From Pachypanchax playfairii (Eukaryota; Chordata; Actinopteri; Cyprinodontiformes; Aplocheilidae): a DNA stretch of 64,000 nucleotides. The DNA lies in NCBI GenBank assembly GCA_006937955.1, contig SSNP01000123.1:1034083-1098082 (forward strand), in the 5' to 3' direction. Positions 34,016-47,633 of the stretch are shown in pieces. A program made the position numbers and the translations under genes. Position 1 is the first letter of the stretch. The number at the start of each line of letters is the position of its first letter. The notes beneath the pieces are model-generated. The model was not told where the DNA came from, searched no databases, and saw only the letters and a program-made list of their open reading frames with translations.

Positions 34016-34547
34016 AGAGGCTATTTCACACAAATTTCATGACTTTGTGTTATTTTTGAAGTATTAACCTGTAATATGTTATTTACAGACCTTTCAGTCT
34101 GTCGGCGTGAAGATTCAGCTGGCTTCGTCAGTTTCAGACTGCAAATCATTAATATTCATTATACTAATTTCCTGGACTCAGATTGGCTAACAAACTAGGC
34201 TATGAGAGCACGGCTCCTTGTTTCCTTCCCCACTGCGCATGGCAACAGCGCACCAAGTATCTTCCAGTTTGGTGTGTTTATGCTACAGCTTTTTGTCAAC
34301 AACACGCTAGGCGTGGTTTCAACTGCGGGAGCTGATGAATACGAGCAAAGGAGCTGTGACAAAACAGATACAGGCTGTTCGAACTCGGGAGAACTCAGGT
34401 TTTATCGCCACCTGCGTAGTTTTAGAAATAAAAACTGAAAGAGAAGTTGTTGACTTGTTTTCACACCCACTATGAAGGTAAGAACACCTGTGGAGCTAAA
34501 AAATCAACAGAAACCTCAGAAAAAACATTTTTAATGGAATGGCCTCT
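34016..34547 (-). mobile_element. TTAA-flanked piggyBac-like MITE, family B, complete, inverted
   Basis: The 532-bp element lies between TTAA 34012-34015 and TTAA 34548-34551. It matches 18524-19105 in reverse orientation, including TAGTGGGTGTGAAAACAGG as its complement near 34465 and the GATTGGCTAACAAACTAG region near 34180. Several internal differences from the 18.5-kb copy show the two are not recent twins. Confidence 0.8.
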
Positions 34548-34759
34548 TTAAAGTGACTGTAGTTGCCCTTCCAGTATCTTCCAGAACATCTTCTGAAACC
34601 AAACCTTGTTGTGTTTTGACATGTGCTTTGGTTGGAAGTTCTAATGATGCAGAAGCTTCAACTTCCACATGACATCTTCTCTCAAGGTTTCTGACACTTA
34701 ATTGAATCCATCTTGCCCTCCACATACTTGCTATAGGAAGTGAAACAGCCTCAGAGCAG

Positions 34760-34935
34760 CTCTCAGCCATATTTCACTGTAGGATGTTCTTTTCAGTGTC
34801 TCTTTATTCATCCAGACATACAGCTTATCCGTGGGCTTGAAAAGCTCCAGTTTGGTTTTGTTGCGCAACAAAACAGACTCCTCAAACCATTTTGGCTCAT
34901 TTAAATAGTTTTGAGCAAGCAGGCAATAACTTCTC
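34760..34935 (-). pseudogene. Possible Tc1-like transposase scrap
   Basis: Read on the minus strand, a short stretch gives NKTKLELFKPTDKLYVW, resembling the SDETKxELF...YVWR region before the second catalytic Asp of Tc1 transposases. It is too short and degenerate to be certain; the surrounding ORF at 34531-34770 has no clear family. Confidence 0.3.
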
Positions 34936-35753
34936 TCTTGTGGTCTACATCTTAGAGTTCATACATGAAGGGCTCTCCAGTGCTCAGTGTGTACTGTATC
35001 TTCCTATGGAAAATTAAATCTCAATCTCTGTTGCCACCCATTTTTGCTGCAGATCTTTTGCACAACTAATGAACCTTTTGATTATTTGCATCAAGTGTTC
35101 TTGAGACCACACCTGATTTGTAAATGTGATTCTATTAGTAATTATACTTAAACGGTTAAAAAATGTCTTCACTGCAAACACCTAAACAAATTTACATTTT
35201 GCTAATAATCCAAAAATTCCTTGGTAGTTGATTTATTTTGATTTCAACAGTAGCCTATATACTTTAAAGCACAGAAGAAAACCTCTTAAAATCAAGAATT
35301 ACTAAAAGATACTCATGAGATTTGCAAACTATTTTTGTGATTTAAATTAAATGAAACATAATGTAGCTACTTAGCTATTACTAAATTCACAAAAAATTAT
35401 AATGACAGGCTCAAAGAAATATTTTTACTTCATAATATATTATCAAAAGGGTGAAAATAATATTTTTGTACACTTATCGGCTCCCATTCTACAAGCAGCT
35501 GCATAAATGAGAACAAAAATTGCATAAGAAGCATTATTTTTTATTTAATTTGGGCCAAAGTTGTCATCTATAAACTAATAACAATACAGCTTTTAGAAAA
35601 ATAAACTAAGTAAAATATAATATGTTCTGTATTTCCCCGGTGAAATCAAGATAAAGAGGTACTTCAATGATGAATGTCGAAAGAATTACATTTAATAAAC
35701 TCGCCTTCACAGTCTCGGTGAAAAGGACGTTTATTTTGAAAAGTACAGTCAAC

Positions 35754-35762
35754 ACCGGAAGT
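35754..35762 (+). promoter_or_regulatory. ETS/GABP-type site in the probable rmnd5b promoter
   Basis: ACCGGAAGT is a perfect ETS-family core motif of the kind common in housekeeping promoters. It lies about 75 bp before a good splice donor (AATAG/GTGAGT, exon end 35838) that probably closes the noncoding first exon of rmnd5b. No TATA box is evident, which fits a housekeeping gene. Confidence 0.5.
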
Positions 35763-36985
35763 TCCGCATTACGACGGCTGATGAAGTGTTGCAGGAAAGT
35801 GGCTAACGCTAATGTTTGCTAACTAATTAGCAGAATAGGTGAGTCGTTTAAAGCCAAATATATTATCTTTATTTAATTAGTCGGCTATATGGTTTTGTTG
35901 GGATGGTACAAAAAAACGAGGACCAATGAGTTGTCATTCTCTTCACAGGCTGTTTGGGCCTTGACAGTCAGCTGCAGGCTAATCTTTTGTAGCCAGAAAG
36001 CGACTACGATTCCGTTTGTTTATGTTAGCTCTGCGGTTACTTGTTTATCTGAATGATACTAAATCAAAACATATTACTTTCAAGTTGCTGCATTTTATAT
36101 ATGTCACTAATAAATGTGGGATAGAAATATAGAATTTGTCTTGTTGGTGCATAAATAGTATTAATCAGTTTGAGATTTCTGTCATCTCTTTACGGTAGGT
36201 GGACATTTTCTGCTCTTCGTACACAAGCGGTGATTTACATTGTTTTCCTATTAGCAATTTTATAGCATTTCTTACCAGAACGTAATGAAAATTACAGCCA
36301 CACTACAAGTCCACACATAATCACCTGTAATCTCCCATATTATTTTTACTAAGTGATTTAATCTTGTCATTGTGTGGGGTTGATTCGTTGGTAAACACCA
36401 GGCCGCAGGGTGAAACTGGCCCTGCTAGTTAGTAGCAGCACCACAGGCCAAACTTTTAAATTGGGCAGATACAAGAAACAACCTCAAAAGACCGTCCGTT
36501 GTCAGATGTCATTGAACGCATCTTTATATTCTATATCAAACGTTAGATTCAGAGAGCTGTCAGTTAAATATCTCCTGTTAAACATCCCAGGAAGTCCACA
36601 GCTGGAGTATTAATCCATCTAACATTTCGAATAAGACATGAAAGAGACAAGTGATTTCAAACATATATTATTTCATACCTCTTTAGTATAAAATCTTTAA
36701 TGTCCTTTGGTTAATAACAGTGACTGTGTTGAATTTAGTAACTGATGGAAAGTGAGTTTTATCTTGTATCTTGGACTGCAGCCTCTGATGTTTTTCTGAC
36801 TGGTTCTTATAGACCAAAATAGTTTGATATGAAATGCAACATCATATTCATTTTACTTTAACTTCTTTTTGCTTGGTATAGATTGCAACAAAATCTTAAA
36901 ACTGATTAAACACATGGCACTAAATTCTTGATGTCCGTTACTTTCTTGTAATTCCAGGTTATTGTTTTCTGTTCCAGTCGGAACC

Positions 36986-39900
36986 ATGGAGCAGTGTGCA
37001 TGTGTGGAGCGGGAGCTGGAGAAAGTGCTCCATCGCTTTGTGATGTACGGCCACCAGTCTGAGGAGAGGCTAGATGAACTTTTGCGCAGTGTGTGTGAGA
37101 TACGTGCACAGCTAGTTGCTTTTGGTAAGAAAAATTCTAAGCAAAAACAATTTAAATATTTAGTGAATTAAATTGCATTAGGAAATGAAGTACTGCTTTG
37201 ATATAATTTGTTGATGTTTTATGCTTTTTTTGTGGGTGCAATTTTTTTCTGTCTACCAGGTGTACAAGATGCAGATTTATCAGTCCTATCTCAAACTATG
37301 GCTCAGTGTTGTAAGAATATCAAAGAAACAGTGCAGATGTTAGCTTCTCGACATAAAGACATCCATGGCAGTGTGTCAAAAGTGGGCAAAGCCATTGACA
37401 GGGTAAGTACAGAGATTATTATTCTTTAACGAAGAGCATGATTAAATGTTTCAGATTGGCAAAAAAAATTATGTCAGACAAAGTTAACCTGAGTAAATGT
37501 CTAAACACAAAGGCCCTTTTCACTTTTGCTGGAAAACATGTTAATGATCTCCAAGACCTTTGGGAAAATATTCTGTGGACTGACAAGAAACCTGTTGAAC
37601 TTTTTGGCAGGTGTGTGTCCTGTTACATCTGGTGTAAAACCAACTGCACATTTCACACATTTCATAAAAAGAACATCATACTGACAGTTAAATATGTTGG
37701 TGGTAGTATGGTAGTCTGAGGCTGCTTTGCTGGTTCAGGACTTGCTGTAATGGAACCACAAATTCTGTTCTCAACCAGAAAATCCCAAAGGAGAATGTCC
37801 AGCCCTGACCTGAAGCACTTTTGGTTTGTAAAGCAGGACAAAGATCTGAAGCATACCAGCATGTCTAGTTTAAAAAAAGTCAATGAATTACCTTAATCAT
37901 GCTTGAAACTCCTCCAATGAGGCTAAAATTCCATCACAGAGATGTACAAGACTAATTAGCAGTCATTACAAATACTTGATTGAAACATTGGGGGGTCATT
38001 GACTTTTTCACATAGAGCAAGGTTGGTATGAAAACCTTTTTTACTTTAGTAAATAAAATTGTCATGTAAAAACAATTAGTGTGACAAAAAAACTAAACAA
38101 AAACAGAAGCAAGAAGTTTGGGCATTTCATTTTGGGGTATTTTTTCTTTAGAATTTTGATGCAGAAATCAGCGCTGTGGTAGCAGATACAGTTTGGGACA
38201 CCCCAGAGAGACAGAAACACTTGAGTGAATCCATTGTGGAGCACTTGTACAGGCAAGGAATGCTCAGTGTGGCAGAAGACCTGTGTCAGGTAAGTGATTC
38301 TCACCTGCAAAGCAAATAACTTAAAGTTAACAAAACTGACTGAATTTACTAGGAACCTTCAATCATGTGACTATTGATTGAGAGACGACTCAGAAGAGCT
38401 TAGATGAAGTAATTTCATGGTTTTTGTGTCTCTGGATTTTATCGTTGTCTCAGATCACACATTTGTAAACAAATGACGGAATTTGTTCCGTTCAAAATAA
38501 AATTAAACGGGTTATACTGGCTGCACCTTTACGATTATTGTTTGCACAAAGCAAAGCAGCTTTTTGTCTTTTCCACAATGTGTGGGCTGGTGTGACTGTA
38601 ATTAAACAGTTCAGTGATTATCAGAGTTATTAACAGCTTGTTTTGTTTCTTAATGTGTGAAAGAAGACTCTAAATGAGTATTAATGTCTAAAATGATCGA
38701 GTAACTGAAATGGACCGTGAAAGCCTTTATAGTTGTGAAAAAAGGAATTCTATAATACACAAGTCTTGAATTGAACACAAATGTTGACATAAATCTTTAT
38801 TTTTTGTATATTTTAGTTAACAAAACACAAGAAAGGAGATAAATTTGGGCAACCTTGAGTCACCATGAAAATTAACTTTTCATTATTAGGTATTTGCCAT
38901 TTTTTGCACATTTAGCTTTGATCCTAATTTTCTGTATATGTGAGATATTCATGTATCTCTGATAAGCTGTATTTTTGAGCACAAGATGGTTTTTGATAAC
39001 AAAGTTCAGGCTGCTACAGTTTATGTGAAGTTATTATTGAAATCTAGCAGTCAATTCAGTGATGTCTAATGAAGGAAAAAACCCATCTGAAAACAAGTTT
39101 CTCTATAAATAAGTGTATAATGACAATATATATAATCAGTTATAATTGTAAAGTAAACTGGTTGATGTTTAACACAGTAGAGAGTTTTAACCTTTATGTC
39201 TGAATGTGGTATTAAATTCTCCCCAGGAATAATAAACATTCAAGACTCTGTTTACTCATAAAGTACATTTTAAATGGGTGCCACTGACTAAAGTTTTTCA
39301 TATAAAGATTTAAAAGATGCAACAAGTGACACAACCCGACAGAATAAGAAATAAAAAGAATACAATTATGTGATTAATAAAAATGCTGTAAAAAGGTGTA
39401 GCTCTACTTTTCATCTCTGCTGTTCTGTTGGCGTCTGAGAGTCATGATATTCAGCGTGCGCTGAGGTGGTTCAGAGCCGAGTGTGAAGCAGATGGGATGA
39501 GATCAGCTCCTCAAAACCTGAGGCCACGACCTTCAACCAGGAAAAGGTGGAATGTTCCCTTCAGGTTGGCAGTGAGTCTTTGTCTCAAGTAGGAGGAGTT
39601 TAAGTGTCTAGGGGTCTTGTTCATGAGTGATGCAGGATGGAGATGGACCAATGGATTGGGGCTTCTTCAGCAGTAATGAGTGAGCTGCTTCAGTTTGTTT
39701 TAGTGAAGAAGGAGCTGAGCTGAAAGGAAAAACTCTCTATTGGTCTGTCTATTTTCCAACCCTCACATATGGTCAAGAGATCTGGATCCTGACTGAAGCA
39801 ACAAGCGGCTGAAATGAGCTTCCTCTGTAGGATGACTGGGCTCAGCCTTATAAATAAGGTGAGAAGTTCCGTCAACTAGGAGGAGCTTAAAATAAAGCTG

Positions 39901-42900
39901 CTGCTCGTCTTCATCGAAAGGAATCAGCTGAGGTGGTTCAGGCATCTGGTTAGGATGCCTCCTGGATTCCTCCTCATTGAGATTTTCTGGGAACGTCCCA
40001 ATGGGAGGAGACCCTCAGGCAGACTCGTAATTCCCAGGAGAGACTATATGTCCTCTCTGGCCTGGGAACATCTGAGGTTCTCCCAGGAGGAGATGGAGAG
40101 TTGGTGGGGTCAGGGTTTCTCTCCTGAACCTGTTGTTGACCTGACAGAGAGAATGAGAGGAAGATGGATGGATCAGTACAATTCTAACATTTAAAGGGAA
40201 AAAACCATTTGATATTTATAAAAATAAACATCAGTAAACCAACATTAAATAAGATGATAAATCCAGTTTAACTCAAATAATCTGTCATGTTCCAGCTCTG
40301 AAGCAGCCGTCTTTAAAAAGTTGTTTAAAACAGATCCAACCTTTAATTACATGTGTTGTGGAAAGGTGTTTAACACTGAATGGAAAGAGACAGATATTTA
40401 TTGTCCTTAATGAAATTAAACTATCAGCATTTTTTGTCTTCCAGGAGTCTGGTGTAGTTATTGACATGAGTATGAAGCAACCTTTCCTTGAATTAAACAG
40501 GATCCTTGAAGCTCTGAGGATGCAGGACCTCCGGCCGGCTTTAGAGTAAGTTATTTTTCCAGAAATAAATGTATTTACTTTTATGAGTATAATTAGCCCA
40601 TTTGGACACATTGAAGATTGTCTGTTTGAATCCACTGGTTGTCTCAAAAACATTTATAAACAAATGTTTATTGCTGGTGCGTTTTCATATAATATTCGCC
40701 CGTCCTTGTTTGTGTCAGGTGGGCCGTCATGAATCGCCAGCGCCTCTTGGAACTTAACAGCAGTTTAGAGTTCAAGCTGCACCGCTTGTACTTCATAAGT
40801 CTGCTCAGTGGTGGGATCAGCAACCAGATGGAGGCACTTCAGTATGCCCGGCACTTCCAGCCCTTTGCGTCTCAACACCAGAGAGGTCTGTAGTTCAACG
40901 CCTTGCAGAAAATACTAAATCATCTCTTTAAGAGGATCCTCAATTAGCTGTTTTAGTTTATAGAGCAAAACCCCTGAAACTTACAAATATTTTTCCTGTT
41001 TTGACTTTGTAAAGAAAACATTTCCTTAGTCATTGTTGTTAACTTTACAGCTGTGTGAAACCATTTTGGATATTTGTCTTTTTTTACTAAATTTAAAATA
41101 TGTTAATTCATAATTTTCAGATGATCGTGAAAATATCTTTTAATATTCCATCTTGATACAGTAAAAAATGTTAAGACTTTATCTCATGATGTAATGACAG
41201 TGAAACTGGTTTACAACGAATCCTGATCTTTTTGATGAGAGCTGTCCAGACTTTTAGGAGGAAAATGCTGCATGATTACTGAAAATGATGTCTGTTTGTA
41301 AAGTGAATTCATTAAATAACACAAGTAGAAGTCAGAGGAGGATTTATTTTACTGTGTATTTTTGTTAACTGCAGATATCCAGATCTTGATGGGCAGCTTG
41401 GTGTATCTTCGTCATGGAATCGAGAACTCTCCCTATCGTAGCCTGCTGGAGACAAATCAGTGGGCCGAGATCTGTAACATCTTCACGCGGGACGCCTGCG
41501 CCCTGCTGGGCCTCTCTGTGGAGTCTCCGTTAAGTGTTAGGTAAATAAACTTTCTTTCTCAGGATTTGGTACTGGAGCTGAAACAGCTGCAAAGTCCCGT
41601 GTGTTTAAAATCTTATCACAGCTGAAGATCATTAAAATTATTAATATTTTGATTGTTTCAGTTTTGCGTCGGGATGCATGGCTTTGCCAGTGCTGATGAA
41701 CATCAAACAGGTGATCGAGCAGAGACAGTGCAGTGGAGTCTGGACACACAAAGACGAGCTGCCCGTAAGTTCTGTTAGTTTTTATCCCTTACTGTGTTCA
41801 GTCTGAGCCGTCAGTGATTTCAGTTGCTGTTCGCACATTTAGATTGAAATTGACCTCGGGAAGAAGTGCTGGTACCACTCTGTGTTTGCCTGCCCCATCC
41901 TCCGGCAGCAGACGTCAGAGAGCAACCCCCCCATGAAGCTCATCTGTGGCCATGTCATCTCCAGAGATGCACTCAACAAACTCACAAACGCTGGAAAGTA
42001 AGTCAGCAAAAAGCACAATTTATTTTTAAAGACTGTATAAATTATTTCATTATTATTATTATTTCATTAAACCTTTACGCACCAGAATTTTCTGATGAAG
42101 ATCCAATATTTTGACAAGATATTTTTGAAAGGCTATAGCTTTAAATTGACAGCGCTGATGTCATAAAGCATCAGTTAATAACGAAGGTCATTTCAAGGCA
42201 CAATTAGCTTTGATTTTCTATTTGTTTTTATAAATTGTCAAAATGTCATTTAAATGTCTAATAAAATGTCAAACTTTATTTACTCCACTTGCAATAGAAC
42301 TACTTACATGTTATGTGATACAAAATTAGACTTTCAAAAAATTCTGTTCATTAAAACAGAACAAATGTCAATAAACTGCATTTCATATGAAAACTGCAGT
42401 TCTGAAGTAAACTTCTTTCTCGTACACCACCAGTCAAACATTTGGACACACAATTTAATAAGTGTGTCAGAGTGTCACATGATGCTGCAAACTTTACTGA
42501 GTCAAACATGCTGTCAGAAGGTTAGATGGTAAAATGGGATTTTGCCTGTATGTTTATATCCTTTTTCTAATTTTTCCAAACACAAGCTACATTCACACAC
42601 CGTCACACTCTGATTTGTAAATCAGAGGGCTACATGAGGTTCAGTGTCTTGCCCAGGGACACTTTGGCACGTGGAAGGTGAAGCTGGGATTGAACCACCA
42701 ATCTTTTTATTGAAAGGCGATTGTTGTTCCTCCTGAACCACAACCACCCGCATCTCTGCTGTGGTTGGAGTTTGTTGCAGGCAAGCCTTCGCAGCACGTG
42801 TTCATCCCTTTAAGTGTAGACATTTGCGGCTTTTGATTGGTAGTAAAACTACAAGTATTTCCAGCTGTCCCTGCAAGAAAAAACCAAGAAAAAACGTGAT

Positions 42901-43095
42901 TTATAATCAAAAACCATTCTGCCACTTTGGTGCCTTGAGATGGTTAAAGATCAGAATGTGATCTAGTTACGACTGTTGCACCAAATTTGTGGCACATCTC
43001 AACATGCTAATTCTGTTCTTGTCATCCTCAGATTGAAATGCCCTTACTGTCCCATGGAGCAGAACCCGTCACATGCCAAGCAGATCTACTTTTGA
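36986..43095 (+). CDS. rmnd5b: RMND5B, CTLH/GID E3 ubiquitin ligase RING-type subunit, 391 aa
   Basis: Nine coding exons: 36986-37124, 37260-37402, 38152-38289, 40445-40545, 40719-40885, 41375-41540, 41662-41764, 41843-41997, 43032-43095. All have GT/AG borders and consistent phases, giving 391 residues (human about 393). Domains in order: N-terminal helical region; LisH (SIVEHLYRQGMLSVAEDLC, about residue 120); CTLH and CRA helices (PFLELNRILEAL to about 290); C-terminal degenerate GID-type RING with CPIL, CGHVISRDAL and CPYC. In vertebrates RMND5 pairs with MAEA as the catalytic RING core of the CTLH ligase. MEQCACVEREL and the n4bp3 neighbour favour the B paralogue over RMND5A. The start codon is in good context (GAACCATGG), just after a splice acceptor (36978). 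Introns carry a Tc1 relic and a LINE relic. Confidence 0.95.
37440..38035 (+). pseudogene. Tc1-like transposase relic in rmnd5b intron 2
   Basis: Translated pieces show WENILWTDKKPVELF (the SDE catalytic region, with the Asp kept), then TVKYVGGSMVV-stop-GCFAGSG (the usual VKHGGGSIMLWGCF box), then VKQDKDLKHTS (the QDNDPKHTS box). Stop codons and frame changes show it is dead. The likely right end lies near 38030 (TTGACTTTTTCACATAGAGC). It ends about 120 bp before exon 3, inside the intron. Confidence 0.85.
39421..40180 (+). pseudogene. LINE 3' end relic (RTE/Rex-like) in rmnd5b intron 3
   Basis: The end of a fish LINE ORF2 is recognisable in pieces: KEELS near 39705, AAEMSFLCRMTGLSL near 39810, LRWFRHLVRMPPG near 39930, then GRRPSGRLVIPRRDYMSSL and LAWEHL to about 40085. 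The final unit is GATGGATGG-like. Frameshifts and stops separate the pieces. The open part 39955-40194 is a fragment of this ORF and not a gene. Assignment to RTE/Rex3 and not another clade rests on memory of the family. Confidence 0.75.
42590..42757 (-). mobile_element. Partial SINE in rmnd5b intron 8
   Basis: On the minus strand it reads GGTTCAGGAGGAACAACAATC, GATTGGTGGTTCAATCCCAG (B box) and GGGCAAGACACTGAACCTC. It is the same family as 12315-12604, without the 3' tail. Confidence 0.75.
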
Positions 43096-43700
43096 TATGA
43101 CACGCTCTCCTCATCAAGGCTGAAGTTACCTGGAACTCTTTAGATTTCCAGAACCCTTTGCTCTCGCTCCCTCTCCTGTGTCCTCGGTCTCAAGGCTGTT
43201 TCATTTTAAGCATCAAGGTTTCACGCCCCAGCGATCCTTTGGACAGCCTCAGCCCTCTTGTAACCCACCTCGGACCCTCTAACGTTGCATTAAAGTCCAC
43301 TGGGGTTGGCTGAACCTGTAGTTAAGTGAAGAGTCTGACAGATCATCGTCACGAAGAAGGTCCTTGGAGAAAAGATCATTCATTGAAATTTATTTACAAA
43401 TGCCTGGAGAGATATAGGCTAATTTTTTTAAAGTATGTACTACTTTCTACAGGTTATTTTGGTTTTATCTGTATGAGTTAGAAGACTGCTTTCTTTTTTT
43501 CTGTTATTGACAAGCAGTTGAATAAATATGAATGATTTAGTGTTTTGACTAACTGTTTTAGATTTAGCAGATTATGCTTTCAGAGAATGAGAAAACCCAC
43601 TAAAAGCTTCTGACTCTCTGGTGAAGGGAAGTCTAAGTGCGGAGGTCTATCCTGAACTGAACTCTTCATGTGATCCATTACTCCTCCGTGTTGTAATAAA
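43096..43700 (+). other. rmnd5b 3' UTR with two poly(A) signals
   Basis: The sequence after the stop codon has no ORF of note. AATAAA occurs at 43521-43526 and 43695-43700; either could end the transcript. The second is followed by GT-rich sequence only weakly. Confidence 0.5.
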
Positions 43701-46700
43701 GCTTAAAAGCTGCTGACGCATCCTGTTTGATCAGTAGAGCAAAGATTTAATTAGTTGCGGAGCAACTTTTCTTATTTGTTTTCTTTTTGTGACTGAATGC
43801 ACCAGCAAGATTCTCCATCTCATTGAAGCCATTTGTCTCACTCTGTATATATTTAACAAAGATTATACAGTATACTACTGTCACATGTCTTCTGTTCCTG
43901 TTTTTCATCACAATATGTAAAGTAGTCTCCTGCGCAGCAAGAAACATAATCAGCACTACAAAACTTTAATGTGATGATTTAAAGCCCCGCCCACCACCAC
44001 CTTTACCGTCGCTTCAGTTTGTGTATCCTTAATGCTAGCACATCATGTGACTCGGAGATGTAAATTGGTGTGCTGGTGGCCTAATAGTGTGATTTGCAGT
44101 GACTGTGGGCTTGTGTTTGACTTGTGGATGGTCCTCTGATTATTGTGGCTGTTTTCAGATATACTCAGACGTCTCTGCTGCTTAGGGTTTCCTTGAGGTA
44201 GAACCAGGAAAGTAATAAATATCTGCACATTTCCTCAGGTAAACACTTCATACCACATGTCATATTTAATATTAAAGCTGTACATTAAAAAAGGAGGCCT
44301 GAACAAATGTTACAACATAATTCCTTATTGAGGCTAGTAGTTGTGGGAGTTTACTGGAGTTTGTAGATATTAATCAGTTTTTCTTGTCTCGGCTGACGTT
44401 TGGACAGAACATGAAAGTGTCTAGATTTAAAGCTCAGTCTGAGATGGAAACACTGATTTTCAGAGTCCTGGAAATGTTTTGTCAACAAGTACCGCACCAG
44501 CATCGCTCACCCTGAAAGTTTAAAGATAAACATTTGATTTTGGTTGGCTGCTTGTTTTTTGGAGTTTTCCTCTTTCCTGTTTGGTTGACAATCATTCATT
44601 GCTTTTTTTCAAGTGTCCCTTCAGATAGACCTGCAAGCGCTTTGTACTCCAGTCCTCTCTTCATTTTAGCTAAATGTTCACATTTCCTGGTTTTCTGTGT
44701 GTGTTATGCACCTTTTAATGTAAATATTTATCATCTAACATGTTTCATATACTTGCATCTGATATTAAAATAAAAAATATATACTTGGGTCAGTTTCGGA
44801 GGATTATTCTGGTCTTTTATGAACCACATACAGCTGAGACGTGCTGGTTTGTGGGTCGATACTGATCAACAAATGAGAAAACAAAGTAAATAATTCTTAA
44901 TGAATTGAACATTTGGTTAGGTCCAAATCTTTGCAGTTAATTTTTTTTCTGTCTTCTGACTCCATCAATAGAAAGTTACAAATAAAATCATCCAGATTAT
45001 GAAACAGAAGTACAAAACACCCAACTAAAAAGAATTACAGCACATCTGCTTTATAAACCAGATTGCACGTTTCAAAAAACAAAAGTACACAATATCAGAG
45101 GATTTAATTCTACGAGACCTCAATTTAAAATAAACTGCAGCAGGGATTAACAGAAAGATGATGGATTGGATTAAGTCACACATTGAACAACAGGTTAAAT
45201 CTTTTTTAGAAATATGGCTTAATCAAACTAAATCATGTTTTATCAAGCTGCTTGCAGCAGTTGAAACATTTCAAAGTATGGGGGATTTAAATGTGTTCTG
45301 AAATCTCAGTCTAAGTGTTACTGACCTCTGTAGGCAAAAACATCCTTTTAGAGGAATTTTACATGTTTCGTGTTTCTTCTGACTTCATATTTGAACACCT
45401 ATTATAAACCTCAAACCTTGAGCTTTTACTCTACATAGAAGGGCTGTGATTAGTGTATATTAGTACTTAGTGATGTTGAGCTCTCAGACTGAGAGAAAAG
45501 TTTTGATTGCAGCTTTGCTGCATTTCTAAAGAGGGAAATAACCAATTATGCAGCTCAAGCTGAAAATCAGCTGATTGTGATCAGAATCCAATTGTTTGGT
45601 GCGCCTCTGTTCATATTACCACCTGGTGGCGCTGCTGCTGTCTGTGTCAACTAAACAGCCTTCAAGTCAAAGATCAGATTTTAATTTGACTTGCTGTAAC
45701 AGGAACAATGTTTATACATCTGATATTCTCCAACATCATGTTCAATTCTTCAGATGAACAGCAGTGATGGAATTCAGAGCAGCAACACTCCCACAGAGTG
45801 CAAACATGTGAGATAAGGTTTTTTTTTTCATCCCACTTCAGACTCTCTGGAGCTGAGCAGTTATAATAATCCCCTAGTTTATATAATGTTTTGAAATGCC
45901 AGAGAGAGAGAGGGAGAGCCACGTGAGTCCGCTGCGTCTATTCTGTATGTGTCCCTGCAAAGAAGATAAACCCTGTTTTATCATTTTGCTTTCACTTTAA
46001 TGCTTTTATATATCACATATTCAGATTTTTAAAACAGACTAGTTAAACTCTTATTCTTGCCAAGATATCTTTTGTATCCAGTTTGAACTCATGCTTTTAA
46101 AGGCTGAGATAGAAATGCAGTTTTAATAACAGAAACCAAACAGGATCCCTCCTGGTTCCACTTCAGCTGACTGGAGATCAGTGAGTGGCGAAGATAAAAA
46201 CCATAAGTCTTGACTCATACTCTGAATTAAAAAACAAACAAGGCCACTTTTTACTGTACAGTTTTAATGACAGTAAAACAATAAGAGTCACAGTTTGATC
46301 AAAGAGCCACAGAGAGACAGCTGGCTTCTGGAAGTACATAACAATACAAGAGAGCAGTTTTTCACTGATGTCATACAATTATGCAACAGACTGCACATAA
46401 GCGGGACGAACACAGTTATTGATTGCTTTCACTGCAGTTCAGAGAAATGGAAGTTTGCAGATTCAGAATACAACCACAAAAACATAATTGGATAAAAATG
46501 ACAGTATTGAACAATGTCGTTCTCACCTGAAAGGAGACAACAGGTTTCCTGTTAAGGTCACACAGTTTTATCAGTGTAGGAGACAATGTCAGACTTAATA
46601 TTTTCCCTGGAGGTGCAGGTTTATCCCAGGAGCTTGATAGAATTAATTTATCTGCATTTTTTGGCACAGAATAATTATTTGACCAGTTCAACAATATTCC

Positions 46701-47633
46701 AAATAAAAAAAGACAAAATGTTTACAGTCATCGGTTTTGTTCATTCGCAGCAGTTCAAAGCTTGGTTATATTTACAGAAGTGACACAGACACTCTGTGTT
46801 CAGCAGGATGTTGGAGGTCTGTTTGCAGGACAGAGGGTATTACACAGTTAACAGAGCTGCACAGTTGAAAAGAAGAGAGCAGACAGGAATCTATGGAAGC
46901 TTTTTATCACCCAGGAAAAGAAGAAAATAAATGAGAAAACATAAAACAGATGTAGTTGTTGACTGAGAAAGTAGAAAAAAGTAACCCTGTCAAAACCTGA
47001 TAAATGCAAAATTAGAAAATAATATATATAAATGTAACTGTTTCTAGTAAAAAATTAAACATTTAAAATGAAGTTATTCTATAGTAAAATAACTTTAAAG
47101 AATTGGCCCTTACCACTTGTAGTACTTAGATTCTTCAGTAGAGGGCAGCAAAAAAATAATGTGCTCAATACAGCAGATTTTTTAAGGAATGTACTAGTCC
47201 TGTTATATGTCAGCATGTCAAATATGACACAAATTTGGGTCAGCGTGCCTTTAATTACACAGTTCTTGCTATTTCTGACACATTTTTTGTCTTTTTCCAT
47301 ATTATTAAAATATTAGTCATGACTGTCTTTTAATAATGCTAAAGTAACAAACCCAACTTGGATGAACCAACACGTATTGCTCCTGTGATGAACTGATCAC
47401 ACTTATCTGAGTTATTTATCTATTTCCAAAATTACAAGTTACTTTTGGGATGATCTTGGCAAAGTAAATCAATATTTTCACTCTGCAAAGCTGTAATATT
47501 TACCATTTATCAGCACCTTACAATGCTTTGATTTTTGTATATTTATTGTTATTCTTTTCCTGGCTGACATGTTCTTCCACAGATTTCATGCTTTAGAGGA
47601 AAACGGTTTGCATTGCAAACAAGTCTGTCCCAT
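43701..47633. other. Region between convergent rmnd5b and n4bp3
   Basis: No gene or well-defined repeat is seen. It contains the 3' flanks of both genes. For n4bp3, a minus-strand AATAAA (plus-strand TTTATT at 47542-47547) lies about 90 bp after the stop and is a possible signal. The ORFs here are short and featureless. Confidence 0.5.

Noticed and set aside
42425..42470. Tc1-type terminus (AGTCAAACATTTGGACACAC)
   Set aside because: It resembles a common fish repeat word, but no second end or further similarity was found.
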